NCBI GenBank assembly: GCA_029251785.1
Contig: JAQXCQ010000015.1
Span: 1 to 33,603, forward strand
DNA: 33,603 bases
From: Maricaulis sp.
GTDB lineage: Bacteria > Pseudomonadota > Alphaproteobacteria > Caulobacterales > Maricaulaceae
Direction: 5' to 3'
Each line of letters starts with the position of its first letter. The stretch's first letter is position 1. Position numbers and translations under genes: made by a program. The notes under the pieces are model-generated. The model ran no database searches, was not told the DNA's origin, and saw nothing but the letters and a program-made list of their open reading frames with translations. Shown piece after piece: positions 23,146-31,591 of this stretch.

Positions 23146-24168
23146 TCAGCTGGACTCGTCCACGAATATTTCCGTAGAATCCAAAGCCGTGAAAGGCGCG
23201 AAAAATCCGCCACCACTGCCACCGCCGATAATATAAATTCCGTTATCGAGAACAGCTGCCGCCGCCCCGGTTCTTGGCGATGGCAAATCGGTTGCCGCTT
23301 GCCATTGCGCATTACCGGGCTGCAGCGTGGAATGGCTGGTAAGTGTCGTGCGTTGGTCTGCTCCCCGTCCGCCAAATATGTGAAGCCGGCCCGCCGTAAA
23401 TGCAGCGGCGACGCCTGACCGAGCATCTGGCAAGTCCGGGCCGCGGCTCCAATGATCGGTTTGAGGATCATAGATGTCGACCCGAGCCGATGTCGTGCCG
23501 CCGGTGATGCCACCAATAATGTAGATGCGGTTGTCAGCCACAACAGAAGCGGCAGCGCGGCGGGTGACGCCATCGGGCACGTCAATCGTGTCCCAGGCCT
23601 TCTCATCCGGGTCGAAGATAAACAAGCTGGTTTCGTTCAGAAGGCCGCCGACTGCATACAAATGCCCATCCAGTGTCAGCAAGGAAAAATCAGCGCGAGC
23701 TTCGGGCATGGCGACTTCGCTCTGCCAAACCCCGCCTTCGGGAGACCATGACCACATTTTTGCGGATGGTCCGACGGCTTCGTTTTCAGGATCAAAACCT
23801 CCCATGGCAAATCCGCCGGCCGCATATACGCGCCCATTGAGCGCGGCAATACCAAAACGCTCCAGTCCGCGGGGCAATGGTGTTTCGCCAAACCAGCGGT
23901 CAATCTCCGCATCATAGGATTCAAACTCGTCGCGGGGTTGGGTCAGGCCAGCACCGCCGGCGGCATAAATATGGTCACCAATGACGGCCACACCCAGGCC
24001 CGCGCGCGGCGCGTCAAGTCTCGCAGCCGTTTCCCACCGGCCGTGAATTTGGCCCTGAATCTGGCCCTGAATCTGGCCCTGAATCTGGCCCTCGGATTGA
24101 ACCTGAGACAGGGCGGGAGATCCTACGCCAGCCAGCACAGCCATCGTCAAAATCAGTAAACGCTTCAT
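23146..24168 (-). CDS. Secreted Kelch-repeat beta-propeller protein
   Basis: The 340-residue protein has a signal peptide (about 1-21, ending in SPALS), then a short GQIQ tandem repeat, then about six Kelch blades. Each blade shows the double-Gly strand: IYAAGG, VYAAGG, LYAVGG, IYIIGG, LHIFGG and IYIIGG. Kelch propellers bind proteins or sugars; bacterial secreted forms include sialic-acid mutarotases (NanM) and uncharacterised proteins, and I cannot choose between them. I use the ATG at 24168, which directly begins the signal peptide; in-frame ATGs upstream extend into the mgtE coding region. It lies 37 bases after mgtE and 68 bases before the SpmX-like gene on the same strand. Confidence 0.85.
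   Translation of the reverse strand: MKRLLILTMAVLAGVGSPALSQVQSEGQIQGQIQGQIQGQIHGRWETAARLDAPRAGLGVAVIGDHIYAAGGAGLTQPRDEFESYDAEIDRWFGETPLPRGLERFGIAALNGRVYAAGGFAMGGFDPENEAVGPSAKMWSWSPEGGVWQSEVAMPEARADFSLLTLDGHLYAVGGLLNETSLFIFDPDEKAWDTIDVPDGVTRRAAASVVADNRIYIIGGITGGTTSARVDIYDPQTDHWSRGPDLPDARSGVAAAFTAGRLHIFGGRGADQRTTLTSHSTLQPGNAQWQAATDLPSPRTGAAAAVLDNGIYIIGGGSGGGFFAPFTALDSTEIFVDESS
24039..24098. repeat. 12-bp tandem repeat in the Kelch gene
   Basis: Three identical copies of GGCCCTGAATCT (24051-24062, 24063-24074, 24075-24086) are flanked by a degenerate copy on each side (24039-24050 and 24087-24098). On the minus strand each unit codes for Gln-Ile-Gln-Gly, so a change in copy number keeps the reading frame. 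Confidence 0.9.
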
Positions 24169-24205
24169 TTCACCATCCATGCTCCCCAGCATCTCAAGCA
24201 TTTCA

Positions 24206-25597
24206 TCACAACAAGACCAGTGTCGCCAGCCCCAAGAATGCAAGGAAACCGATGATATCGGTCACGGTGGTCACAAAAACCGAAGAGGCGACGGCGGGAT
24301 CTGCGCCTGCCCGATGCAGACCAAGCGGTATTAAAATCCCGGAAAGACCAGCACAGGCTAGGTTTAGCACCATGGCAATTGCGATCACTGCGGCCAACTC
24401 GCCATCCCGAAACCAGGCCAATGTCACGCCGCCCATCACTGCAGCAAACACAACGCCATTTACTGTACCCGTCGCCAATTCTCGCCAGATAACCCGGACT
24501 GTATTGGCCGGCGTGAGATCGCGTTCGGCGATTGAACGAACAGCGACAGCCAAGGATTGCGTGCCGGCATTACCGCCCATGGAGGCGACAATCGGCATCA
24601 ATACAGCTAAAGCGACGATCCGTTCGATCGAGCCTTGGAACATCGCGATCACCCCGGATGCGAGGATTGCCGTAAACAGGTTGACCAGCAGCCAGGGGGC
24701 CCTCGCCTGCACTGATCGCAGGACGGTATCGGCGAGACCGGCATCGGTCACACCGGCCAAAGCCAACAAATCTTCCTTATTTTCGTCCTGAATAACATCA
24801 ACGATATCATCCAGTGTCAGCATCCCCGAAAGGCGCCCGGCCGCATCGACGACCGGCGCTGACACCAGATGATATTTGCGAAACAGATAGGCGACCTCTT
24901 CCTGATCGGTCTCAGGATCGACAAGAATACGCGGCACTTCCATCAGATCAGAGACAGGCACATCCCGCGAGGCGCTGAGTAACCGGCAGACCGGAATTTC
25001 GCCGACCGGGCGATGCGCTGCATCAACGACAAAGACATCGTGAAACTTGTCCGGCAACTCGCCGTCCGTGCTCATCATATGCTCGTAAAAGTGACCTACT
25101 GTCCAAAAATCCGGTGCCGCGACAAAGTCGCGTTGCATCAATCGACCGGCCGTATCCTCATCATAGGCCAGGCTCGTCTCGACAGCTTCGCGGTCTTCAT
25201 CAGAAATTTCCGCGAGCACCGCTGCACGGGTTTCCTCGTCGAGCTCCTCAACAACTTCGGTGGCATCATCGCTATCAAGATCGGTGATAGCAGCCGCCAG
25301 ATGAGCGGTGTCGAGCCACTCCATCAAAATTTCGCGCGTATCGGGTTCTAATTCGGCCAGCACCTCTCCCGTCAGAATATCGGGGGTGAGTTCCGCTAGT
25401 TTTTCCTGTTTCCCAACCGACAGCTGTTCGATGACATCCGCGATATCCGCGACATGCAACGGGGCCAGGATTTGTCGAATTTCATCAGCATCCGATCGTC
25501 GAATCGCATCCCGCAAGCAAGAGATCAGATCAGTATCAATATCTGCATGGGCATGGGTATCGGGCAGGAGTTCATCGGCAAAAGCGTCGTCGCTCAT
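24206..25597 (-). CDS. mgtE: Magnesium transporter MgtE
   Basis: MgtE is an inner-membrane, Mg2+-gated magnesium channel. The 463-residue protein has the family's full length and layout: an N-terminal helical domain (about 25-135) with LAELTPDILTGEVLAELEPD and DDATEVVEELDEETRAAVL, a tandem CBS pair (about 140-265) with VSDLMEVPRILVDPETD and VDAAGRLSGMLTLDDIVDVI, and five membrane helices (about 290-460). The pore-region motifs PIVASMGGNAGTQSLAV and NLACAGLSGILIPL are present. The ATG at 25597 has AAGGAG 5 bases upstream, so it is preferred over the longer frame to 25621. I see no recognisable Mg-sensing riboswitch in the roughly 145 bases before it. Confidence 0.95.
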   Translation of the reverse strand: MSDDAFADELLPDTHAHADIDTDLISCLRDAIRRSDADEIRQILAPLHVADIADVIEQLSVGKQEKLAELTPDILTGEVLAELEPDTREILMEWLDTAHLAAAITDLDSDDATEVVEELDEETRAAVLAEISDEDREAVETSLAYDEDTAGRLMQRDFVAAPDFWTVGHFYEHMMSTDGELPDKFHDVFVVDAAHRPVGEIPVCRLLSASRDVPVSDLMEVPRILVDPETDQEEVAYLFRKYHLVSAPVVDAAGRLSGMLTLDDIVDVIQDENKEDLLALAGVTDAGLADTVLRSVQARAPWLLVNLFTAILASGVIAMFQGSIERIVALAVLMPIVASMGGNAGTQSLAVAVRSIAERDLTPANTVRVIWRELATGTVNGVVFAAVMGGVTLAWFRDGELAAVIAIAMVLNLACAGLSGILIPLGLHRAGADPAVASSVFVTTVTDIIGFLAFLGLATLVLL

Positions 25598-25743
25598 GGT
25601 GGCTCCTTGCTGACTGGCCATCTCAGGCTTTGGTGATATCGATCAAATCTATCTGTTGAAGATGGTTCGTGCGGTGTCTTAAACCGCTCCGCCGGAAGCG
25701 ACAAACGGAGTTTCCGCCCGCTCCAATCCCAATGGGCCTCGCA

Positions 25744-25774
25744 CAAACACAAAACCCTCCGCGAAGGAGGGTTT
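25744..25774 (-). terminator. Rho-independent terminator after tRNA-Leu
   Basis: AAACCCTCC (25752-25760) and GGAGGGTTT (25766-25774) form a 9-bp stem with a GCGAA-type loop. On the minus strand the stem runs into TTTTGTGTTTG, which suits termination of the tRNA transcript about 45 bases after its 3' end. Confidence 0.8.
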
Positions 25775-25797
25775 GAGTCCGGTTCCATCCGGAAGAT

Positions 25798-25813
25798 CTT
25801 TTCCTTGGAAAAG
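25798..25813 (-). other. Hairpin in the tRNA-Leu 3' trailer
   Basis: CTTTTCC and GGAAAAG form a 7-bp stem with a 2-base loop, 3 bases after the CCA end of the tRNA. It may guide 3' processing or may be incidental. Confidence 0.4.
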
Positions 25814-25816
25814 TTA

Positions 25817-25903
25817 TGGTGCGGTCGAGAAGACTCGAACTTCCACGGGTTTTACCCCACAGCGACCTCAACGCTGCGCGTCTACCAATTCCGCCACGAC
25901 CGC
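25817..25903 (-). tRNA. tRNA-Leu (anticodon GAG)
   Basis: On the minus strand the 87 bases fold as a type II (long variable arm) tRNA. The acceptor stem is GCGGTCG paired with CGACCGC, followed by the discriminator A and an encoded CCA. The D-loop region reads GGCGGAATTGGTAGACGCG. The anticodon stem CAGCG/CGCTG encloses the loop TTGAGGT, giving anticodon GAG, which reads CUC and CUU. The T arm has GTTCGAGTC. All arms close without mismatches that I can see. It is followed by a strong terminator and preceded by a promoter-like pair. No attachment-site duplication or integrase is found beside it. Confidence 0.97.
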
Positions 25904-25919
25904 ACGTGGAAGAGCGCGG

Positions 25920-25948
25920 GAGATAGCAACATCCCCGGAGCTTGTGAA
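25920..25948 (-). promoter_or_regulatory. Promoter-like pair upstream of tRNA-Leu
   Basis: On the minus strand, TTCACA (25943-25948) and TATCTC (25920-25925) are 17 bases apart. A start near 25913 would leave a leader of about 10 bases before the tRNA 5' end at 25903. Confidence 0.4.
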
Positions 25949-26011
25949 GAGGCAATAGCGGCAGAATGTTTTCGTAGAGCAGCTGTACAGGCGCGCCGGT
26001 TCAGGTGTCGC

Positions 26012-26260
26012 TTAGGCGGCAGCGAAGTATTCGTTGGAATCGGCTGTTTCGGTAATCGTGATCGCGATGCGCTCGCCCTTGATCACGATTTCACCGCGAG
26101 CGATGGGATGTCCATTGGCCAGGATCCAGCACAATTCGCTCTCGTTGGAATCCAACGGGATGACAGCACCACGACCCATTCGAAGAAATTGGGCAATCGG
26201 CATCTTGGATCGACCAAGAAGAACCGATATTTCAACATCTACAGCACCTAGCTGACTCAC
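26012..26260 (-). CDS. fliN: Short FliN-type flagellar motor switch protein (SpoA domain)
   Basis: The 82-residue product is almost only a SpoA/FliN C-terminal domain: VDVEISVLLGRSKMPIAQFL, the GAVIPLD strand, the conserved NGHPIARGEIVI and a final ERIAITITE. FliN forms the lower C-ring of the flagellar switch with FliM and FliG. E. coli FliN is 137 residues, so the N-terminal part is missing here. The start is a GTG at 26260 with a perfect AGGAG 6 bases upstream; no ATG fits. It stands alone, divergent from lipB by 82 bases, with no other flagellar gene in view. It could be the only FliN of the cell or a second, diverged copy. Confidence 0.85.
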   Translation of the reverse strand: MSQLGAVDVEISVLLGRSKMPIAQFLRMGRGAVIPLDSNESELCWILANGHPIARGEIVIKGERIAITITETADSNEYFAAA

Positions 26261-26342
26261 GCATCACTCCTAGACCAGGGATTCTGGATTACTGCACTGA
26301 TGTTTCGCTGTTTGGGTTTCAGCAATGTTAAGACGGTGAAAT

Positions 26343-27047
26343 ATGACATTACAAATTACCGAATGGGCAGTTTCGCCCGGCTATACACCCTATGAAGCGG
26401 CTGTCCGATTCATGGAAGAGCGCGTCGCAGCCATCGCCGCGGGCGAAGCCAATGAGCTTGTCTGGTTATTAGAACACGCCCCGCTCTACACGGCGGGTAC
26501 CAGCGCTAAGCCCGAGGACTTGCTAACACCGGACCGTTTCCCCGTGCACCAGACCGGGCGCGGCGGTGAATACACCTATCACGGACCAGGCCAACGCGTG
26601 GCCTATGTCATGCTGGACCTGACCAAGCGCGGCCGAGACGCGCGGAAATTTGTCTGCAATCTTGAGCAATGGCTGATTGATAGCGCTGCCGCCTACGGCG
26701 TGGTTGCGGGACGACGCGACGGACGAGTGGGGGTTTGGGTGGACCGGGCCGGTGGCCGCGAAGACAAGATCGCCGCGATCGGCGTCCGTTTACGCCGCTG
26801 GGTGTCGTTTCACGGGATCGCCTTCAATCTCAACCCGGATTTGAGCCATTTTAGCGGCATCACGCCCTGCGGAATTTCCGACCCACTCTTCGGCGTGACA
26901 AGCTTGCACGATCTGGGACACACGGTCGAAATGATAGATCTGGATGCCGCGTTACACCTCGCGTTTACCGATATTTTCGGCTCAGTCAGGCGCGTTTCCG
27001 CCCCGGAATTGGGCGATTGCAATTCATCAGAAACGCCGAATCCCTAA
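26343..27047 (+). CDS. lipB: Octanoyl-[acyl-carrier-protein]:protein N-octanoyltransferase
   Basis: LipB moves octanoate from acyl carrier protein to the lipoyl domains of dehydrogenases (pyruvate, 2-oxoglutarate, branched-chain 2-oxoacid) and the glycine cleavage system. The 234-residue protein has all key parts: [22 protein letters not shown] (split, about 72-93), the catalytic Lys in EDKIAAIGV (Lys142), [15 protein letters not shown] (153-167) and the acyl-carrying Cys in [15 protein letters not shown] (Cys176). The ATG lies 82 bases from the divergent fliN start. The stop overlaps the stop of the convergent gene by 3 bases. Lipoylated branched-chain dehydrogenase would feed the isovaleryl-CoA and propionyl-CoA routes coded nearby, but that link may be chance. 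Confidence 0.96.
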   Translation: MTLQITEWAVSPGYTPYEAAVRFMEERVAAIAAGEANELVWLLEHAPLYTAGTSAKPEDLLTPDRFPVHQTGRGGEYTYHGPGQRVAYVMLDLTKRGRDARKFVCNLEQWLIDSAAAYGVVAGRRDGRVGVWVDRAGGREDKIAAIGVRLRRWVSFHGIAFNLNPDLSHFSGITPCGISDPLFGVTSLHDLGHTVEMIDLDAALHLAFTDIFGSVRRVSAPELGDCNSSETPNP

Positions 27048-27799
27048 AATTTGTCGGCCGGCTTATCCTCGGGACTGGCATCGGCAGAGCCGGCGGGCGC
27101 TTCGTCAGCGTCCTCGACAGCGCTATCGTCTGATGTTGGTGTTTCGCCGTTTTTTTGATCGTCCTCTAAATCGCTTTGCGAATTTGCTTCGCTTGGATCT
27201 GAGCCCGCCGATTCGGAAGAAGGCGGCGATGATACCGGCTCCGAATGGGAAACGGAGGTGGCGCGCAAATCAGCCATGGCTCCACCTGCGCTTTTCATGC
27301 GCGTAAACCAAATCGCAAAACCGGCGAGCACAATCCAGAAACCGCCATAACTCGCCCAAGTCACCCCTGGCATCCAGGTTTCGTATATGTCTGGATTTGC
27401 AGTCAGATTGTCCTGCCAGGCCGAGATGAAGGCTGGATCGTTTACGGCCGCAGTGAAGGCCTCAACATCCTCGGGATTAACCCCATTTGCCGCCGCGAAT
27501 TCCATCATGTGTTCGGTCATGTGACCGAGCACTTCACCCATACCCGCCAATACTGACCCGATTATCGCAAGGGTCGGCGGAAGAAAGGCGATTCCCGTAC
27601 TCTTATTGGCGTGTCGACGACGATTGAAATGGAGCGATAAAACACACCAAAAGACGAACAGGCTGACCAGAAAATTCCAGAAAGCAGGCAATCCAAGACC
27701 AATGCGCAACCCGTCAAGGGCTGCGAAAAACGCTAGAGCCAATACAAATGCCGTCGTGCTCGCTCGATTATTCGGCCACAATAAGACGCCAAATTTCAT
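27044..27799 (-). CDS. Membrane protein with acidic disordered C-terminal tail, unknown function
   Basis: I do not recognise this 251-residue protein. It has two or three hydrophobic segments in the first 95 residues (about 14-30, 37-57 and 70-85), a helical, probably periplasmic stretch with [23 protein letters not shown], another membrane helix (about 150-168), and then about 80 residues rich in Ser, Asp, Glu and Pro, which look disordered. The ATG at 27799 has GAGGAA about 6 bases upstream. It follows pccA by 78 bases on the same strand with no terminator between, so it may be the last gene of the propionyl-CoA transcript. Its stop overlaps the lipB stop on the opposite strand (CTAA). Confidence 0.75.
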   Translation of the reverse strand: MKFGVLLWPNNRASTTAFVLALAFFAALDGLRIGLGLPAFWNFLVSLFVFWCVLSLHFNRRRHANKSTGIAFLPPTLAIIGSVLAGMGEVLGHMTEHMMEFAAANGVNPEDVEAFTAAVNDPAFISAWQDNLTANPDIYETWMPGVTWASYGGFWIVLAGFAIWFTRMKSAGGAMADLRATSVSHSEPVSSPPSSESAGSDPSEANSQSDLEDDQKNGETPTSDDSAVEDADEAPAGSADASPEDKPADKF

Positions 27800-27877
27800 C
27801 GTTATTCCTCGTTGTGCTGCCAATCCGAAGCGGGCCGACTCTGCAGCCGTCCCGATAGATAGGGTGTGCGATTTTAT

Positions 27878-29890
27878 TCAGTCAAATTCGATCATCAATT
27901 CGTCGGCTGCTACTGAAGCGCCGGCCTCAATGTTGACGGTTTTGATCACCCCATCCTTCTCGGCGCGAATGACATTTTCCATCTTCATTGCTTCTACAAC
28001 TAGCAAGGGTTCGCCAGCCTTGACGCTCTGTCCCTGCTCAACGGCAACCGAAACAACAAGCCCGGGCATCGGGCTAATTACCAAACGGCTCGTATCGGCT
28101 TTTACCTTCTCCGGCAGCAGGGCCTGCAATTCGGCCGAGCGCGGCGTACAGACGAGTGCAACGGCCGAAAAACCCCGGTGCCGCATCGCATAACCTTCGG
28201 TCCGGTCGGCAATTTCGAGCGCAAAATCGGTTTTGTCGATACGGCCCTCAAACAACGCCATGCCGGGCTTCCAGCCTGTTGTTAGCTCGATACGCTCATT
28301 GCCCAATGCCGGTGCCCAGACAAAGGCCCGGTCGCCCGCCTCACCCATTTCAAATTCGACAGAGATGCGCCGCCCTCCCAGGATGACCACCCATTCACGC
28401 GTTTCGGGCTCGATATAGGGTGTGATGCGTCCATCGATTTGCGCGGCACGGCGCAGAAATGTCTCATGAACAAATGCGGCAGCGCAGGTCAGGTATAGCA
28501 ATTGCTCTTCGCGCGGAGCGGTGCCGTGGAAGCCCTCCGGGAAGTGCTCCTCGATATAGCCGGTATGGATTTGCCCTGCGCGAAAGTCGCGCTCGTCTAA
28601 GACGGCCGACAAGAAGGGCGCATTGGATTGCAGGCCATCAATATGCAGCCGGTCGAGTGATGCCGACAAAGCGTTGATCGCGGCGTCGCGGTTTTTACCG
28701 TAGCCGATCACTTTGGCGATCATCGGGTCATAAAAAAGCGAGATCTCATCGCCCTCGCGGACGCCGCTATCAATGCGCAATTCGCCATCGGCGATCTTGC
28801 CCTCCGGGGCCATGGAGAATCGTTTCAGACGGCCAATGGATGGCAGAAAGCCGCGATAGGGATCTTCAGCGTACAGGCGCGCCTCGACCGCCCACCCCTT
28901 GATTTTCACGTCGCGCTGCTTGAGCGGCAATTCCTGGCCCTCGGCGACGCGGATCATCTGCTCGACCAGATCCAGCTCACAAATCATCTCCGTCACGGGG
29001 TGCTCCACCTGCAAGCGGGTGTTCATCTCGAGGAAGTAGAAATTGCTGTCCTTATCAACGATGAATTCGACCGTTCCGGCGCTGTCGTAATCAACAGCGG
29101 CTGCCAGCGCGACAGATTGTTCGCCCATCGCCTTGCGTGTGGCCTTGTCCAAGAAGGGCGATGGCGCCTCTTCGAGCACTTTCTGATTACGGCGCTGAAT
29201 CGAGCATTCGCGCTCATTGAGATAAATTGTATTACCGTGCTTGTCGCCAAGCACCTGAATTTCAATATGACGCGGCTGTTCAACGAATTTCTCGATCAGG
29301 ATACGATCATCACCAAAGGCGGTCTTGGCCTCATTACGGGCCGAGACGAACCCCTCTTCTACCTCGGCTTTATTGCGCGCGATGCGCATACCCTTGCCGC
29401 CGCCGCCAGCAGACGCCTTGATCATCACCGGAAAGCCGATCGCCTTGGAGGCCGCAACGGCAGTTTCGACGTCACTGATCTCGCCATCAGCACCGGGAAT
29501 GGTACTGACACCAGCCTCGGCGGCTAATTGTTTGGAGCGGATCTTGTCGCCCATCGCATTGATCGCGTTCACATTGGGCCCGACCCAGCCAATGCCCGCC
29601 TCTTCAAGAGCCTTGGGGAAAGCCGCATTTTCAGACAGAAAACCAAAACCCGGATGGACAGCGTCTGCGCCGGTTTGCTTCGCGGCATCCAAAATCTTGT
29701 CGAGGCACAGATAACTTTCACCCGGTGCCGGAGGGCCGATCAAAACGGCCTCATCGGCCATCTGGACGGCCATACTATCCGCGTCGGCCTCGGAATAGAC
29801 GGCAACCGTCTGTATTCCCAGACGTTTGCAGGTCTTGATGACACGAACGGCGATCTCGCCACGATTGGCGATCAGGATTTTCTTGAACAT
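27878..29890 (-). CDS. pccA: Propionyl-CoA carboxylase, biotin-containing alpha subunit
   Basis: The 670-residue subunit has the biotin carboxylase domain (about 1-445), a BT domain (about 450-590) and a biotinyl domain with EAMKMEN and the target Lys at about 636. ATP-grasp and active-site motifs include GFGFLSENAAF, ASAGGGGKGMR, NERECSIQRRNQKVLEEAPSP (split) and EMNTRLQVEHPVTEM. With PccB it makes methylmalonyl-CoA from propionyl-CoA. Assignment as pccA rather than a second mccA rests on pccB and methylmalonyl-CoA mutase upstream and on the C-terminal ending ELMIEFD. It is separated from pccB by the amine oxidase gene, and 118 bases lie between that gene and the pccA start. Confidence 0.94.
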   Translation of the reverse strand: MFKKILIANRGEIAVRVIKTCKRLGIQTVAVYSEADADSMAVQMADEAVLIGPPAPGESYLCLDKILDAAKQTGADAVHPGFGFLSENAAFPKALEEAGIGWVGPNVNAINAMGDKIRSKQLAAEAGVSTIPGADGEISDVETAVAASKAIGFPVMIKASAGGGGKGMRIARNKAEVEEGFVSARNEAKTAFGDDRILIEKFVEQPRHIEIQVLGDKHGNTIYLNERECSIQRRNQKVLEEAPSPFLDKATRKAMGEQSVALAAAVDYDSAGTVEFIVDKDSNFYFLEMNTRLQVEHPVTEMICELDLVEQMIRVAEGQELPLKQRDVKIKGWAVEARLYAEDPYRGFLPSIGRLKRFSMAPEGKIADGELRIDSGVREGDEISLFYDPMIAKVIGYGKNRDAAINALSASLDRLHIDGLQSNAPFLSAVLDERDFRAGQIHTGYIEEHFPEGFHGTAPREEQLLYLTCAAAFVHETFLRRAAQIDGRITPYIEPETREWVVILGGRRISVEFEMGEAGDRAFVWAPALGNERIELTTGWKPGMALFEGRIDKTDFALEIADRTEGYAMRHRGFSAVALVCTPRSAELQALLPEKVKADTSRLVISPMPGLVVSVAVEQGQSVKAGEPLLVVEAMKMENVIRAEKDGVIKTVNIEAGASVAADELMIEFD

Positions 29891-30008
29891 GGAGACCCCA
29901 GACAGGATGGACGAATGTCCGACATAGCCGGTTTAGCGCGGCCCGCGGTGTGGGGGCAAGCGGCGTGCTGCGCTGATTGAAATCGATTGCGCCCCGTCGA
30001 CCCGCGCG

Positions 30009-31397
30009 CTAGCGCTCAACGACGGCATTCGCCGCCGCGCGTCCAGACTGGAGCGCGCCGTGGAGCGTTCCCGGAGCGCGCGTGGACGTGGCCTCGCCGG
30101 CGAAAAAGACGCGTTGATCAACCGGTTCCAACAGACGAATGCGGGAATCCCATTGGGTATTCTCCGCCGGGAAGGAATAGCTGCCATAGGCATGGGGATC
30201 TCTGGACCAGCGCGTGATCTGAGTGGCAACCGGATCTGGCAAGCTGGAGCCAAACATGCCGCGAAGCGCCTCCATCGCGAGGGCGACGGTTTCCTCATCA
30301 TCAAATTGCTCGAGATATCGCGCGTAGGAACCCGCATTGAATCCCATCAAGATGGGACCCTGCCCGTAGGCCGATAAATTGACCCATTCCGCCCATGCAC
30401 CCCGGTCTGCTGTCAGTCGATTAAACATTTCGGGATCATTGGGCCAAGCCTGCTCGCCAAAACGCAGAATACATTTATTGAGAACGCCGACCCCAAGGTC
30501 CTGAATGGCCTGTTGCTTGGTATCGGGTAGATCCGGTGTGAAGCGAATAATATTTTCACGTAGAACGCCAAGCGGAACCGTGACGACGACAGCATCCGCG
30601 CGTTCTGTGCCGCTCGACGTTGTGACGAGCACACCATCACGATCATGATCAATTCCCAGAACCGTCTGCGACAGTCGAACATCCAGCCCGTGCGCCATGT
30701 GCTGCATCATGCGATCTATACCGCCGAGCAGCATCGCGTCTCCGCCGGAGAGCTCCTCACCCTCAGTCCAGAAACAGCGAGAAAGGTTTTCGTAATCGGT
30801 CCCGAACTCATGTTCGAGTTCAGTGTTCAGCAAGAACAGGCCACGGCGGCGCTTGGCCTCACTAAAGGCGTCCAGCCTCATCAACCGAAACAGTCGGTTA
30901 TCGAGCACGCCGCGCGGCCGGATGCGACATTCACTCTCCAGACGATTGCCGGGTGCATTGGCGGCAAATCGTGTGAGCCGGGTTTCCATCTCATCAAGCC
31001 GATTTAACGCCCGCCTATCAAGGAGGCCACCGCTCTCACCATAGATCTGACGATTGTCATAATCGGTCGCGCTTAACGCGAGTCCCGACTGAACGGCGAG
31101 GTCACGTACGGGATTGTTATCGAGACCATGTACCCAGGACGCTCCAAGCTCGACCGGGCGATCGACCCAGGCGCGGCTGGTACGGGCACGTCCACCAATT
31201 TCGGCCCGCGCTTCCAGCACGGTGACGTCCATGCCGGCGCGCTGAATGTCTGCGGCGCAAGCCAGCCCTGCGACGCCCGCTCCGACGATAATCGCACGGC
31301 CGCCTCGCCTCTGCCCGAACGCACGCCCCGAGAGCGCGAGCGATGCCGCAGATCCCGCCAGAAAGAGCCGTCGGTCCAATTGTCCCAGTTTACGCAT
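30009..31397 (-). CDS. Tat-exported flavin amine oxidase (polyamine/monoamine oxidase family)
   Basis: The 462-residue protein starts with a Tat-like signal (DRRLFLAGSAASLALSG, about 8-24), so it probably acts in the periplasm as a folded FAD protein. The FAD-binding Rossmann motif is IIVGAGVAGLACAADI (36-51) with the acidic ribose-binding ARAEIGGRAR. GASWVHGLDNNPV and the C-terminal RVFFAGEATS with GALQSGRAAANAV are typical of the amine-oxidase family that includes polyamine oxidases and LSD1. Substrate is unknown; a polyamine is possible. It lies between pccB and pccA on the same strand, 195 bases after pccB, which leaves room for its own promoter. No strong Shine-Dalgarno precedes the ATG. 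Confidence 0.88.
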   Translation of the reverse strand: MRKLGQLDRRLFLAGSAASLALSGRAFGQRRGGRAIIVGAGVAGLACAADIQRAGMDVTVLEARAEIGGRARTSRAWVDRPVELGASWVHGLDNNPVRDLAVQSGLALSATDYDNRQIYGESGGLLDRRALNRLDEMETRLTRFAANAPGNRLESECRIRPRGVLDNRLFRLMRLDAFSEAKRRRGLFLLNTELEHEFGTDYENLSRCFWTEGEELSGGDAMLLGGIDRMMQHMAHGLDVRLSQTVLGIDHDRDGVLVTTSSGTERADAVVVTVPLGVLRENIIRFTPDLPDTKQQAIQDLGVGVLNKCILRFGEQAWPNDPEMFNRLTADRGAWAEWVNLSAYGQGPILMGFNAGSYARYLEQFDDEETVALAMEALRGMFGSSLPDPVATQITRWSRDPHAYGSYSFPAENTQWDSRIRLLEPVDQRVFFAGEATSTRAPGTLHGALQSGRAAANAVVER

Positions 31398-31591
31398 TCA
31401 CGATCCGAAGCTGCCGCTGATCAGATGATTGAGGGGCGATAATTACTTGAAATCGCGTGTATGTCACTCAACCAAATAGGGAAGTTTGGTCGTATCAGAG
31501 AATAGCGCTCGATCCGGCAAGGGTCATTTAATCGGCGAACGCTTGGTTGCGCGGTGGTTCCAGGGAGTCAAAGCGGAATCAAATCAAGTCG

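Noticed and set aside
24039-24098. Short tandem repeat considered as a CRISPR-like array
   Set aside because: Units are 12 bases, directly adjacent, without spacers, and lie inside a coding frame.
25817-25903. tRNA-Leu considered as an integration site
   Set aside because: No integrase gene, no direct repeat of the tRNA 3' end and no compositional island flank it in the window.
9391-29890. mccA and pccA considered as a recent duplication
   Set aside because: Both are biotin carboxylase subunits but differ strongly in the BT and C-terminal regions; they are ancient paralogues with different partners.
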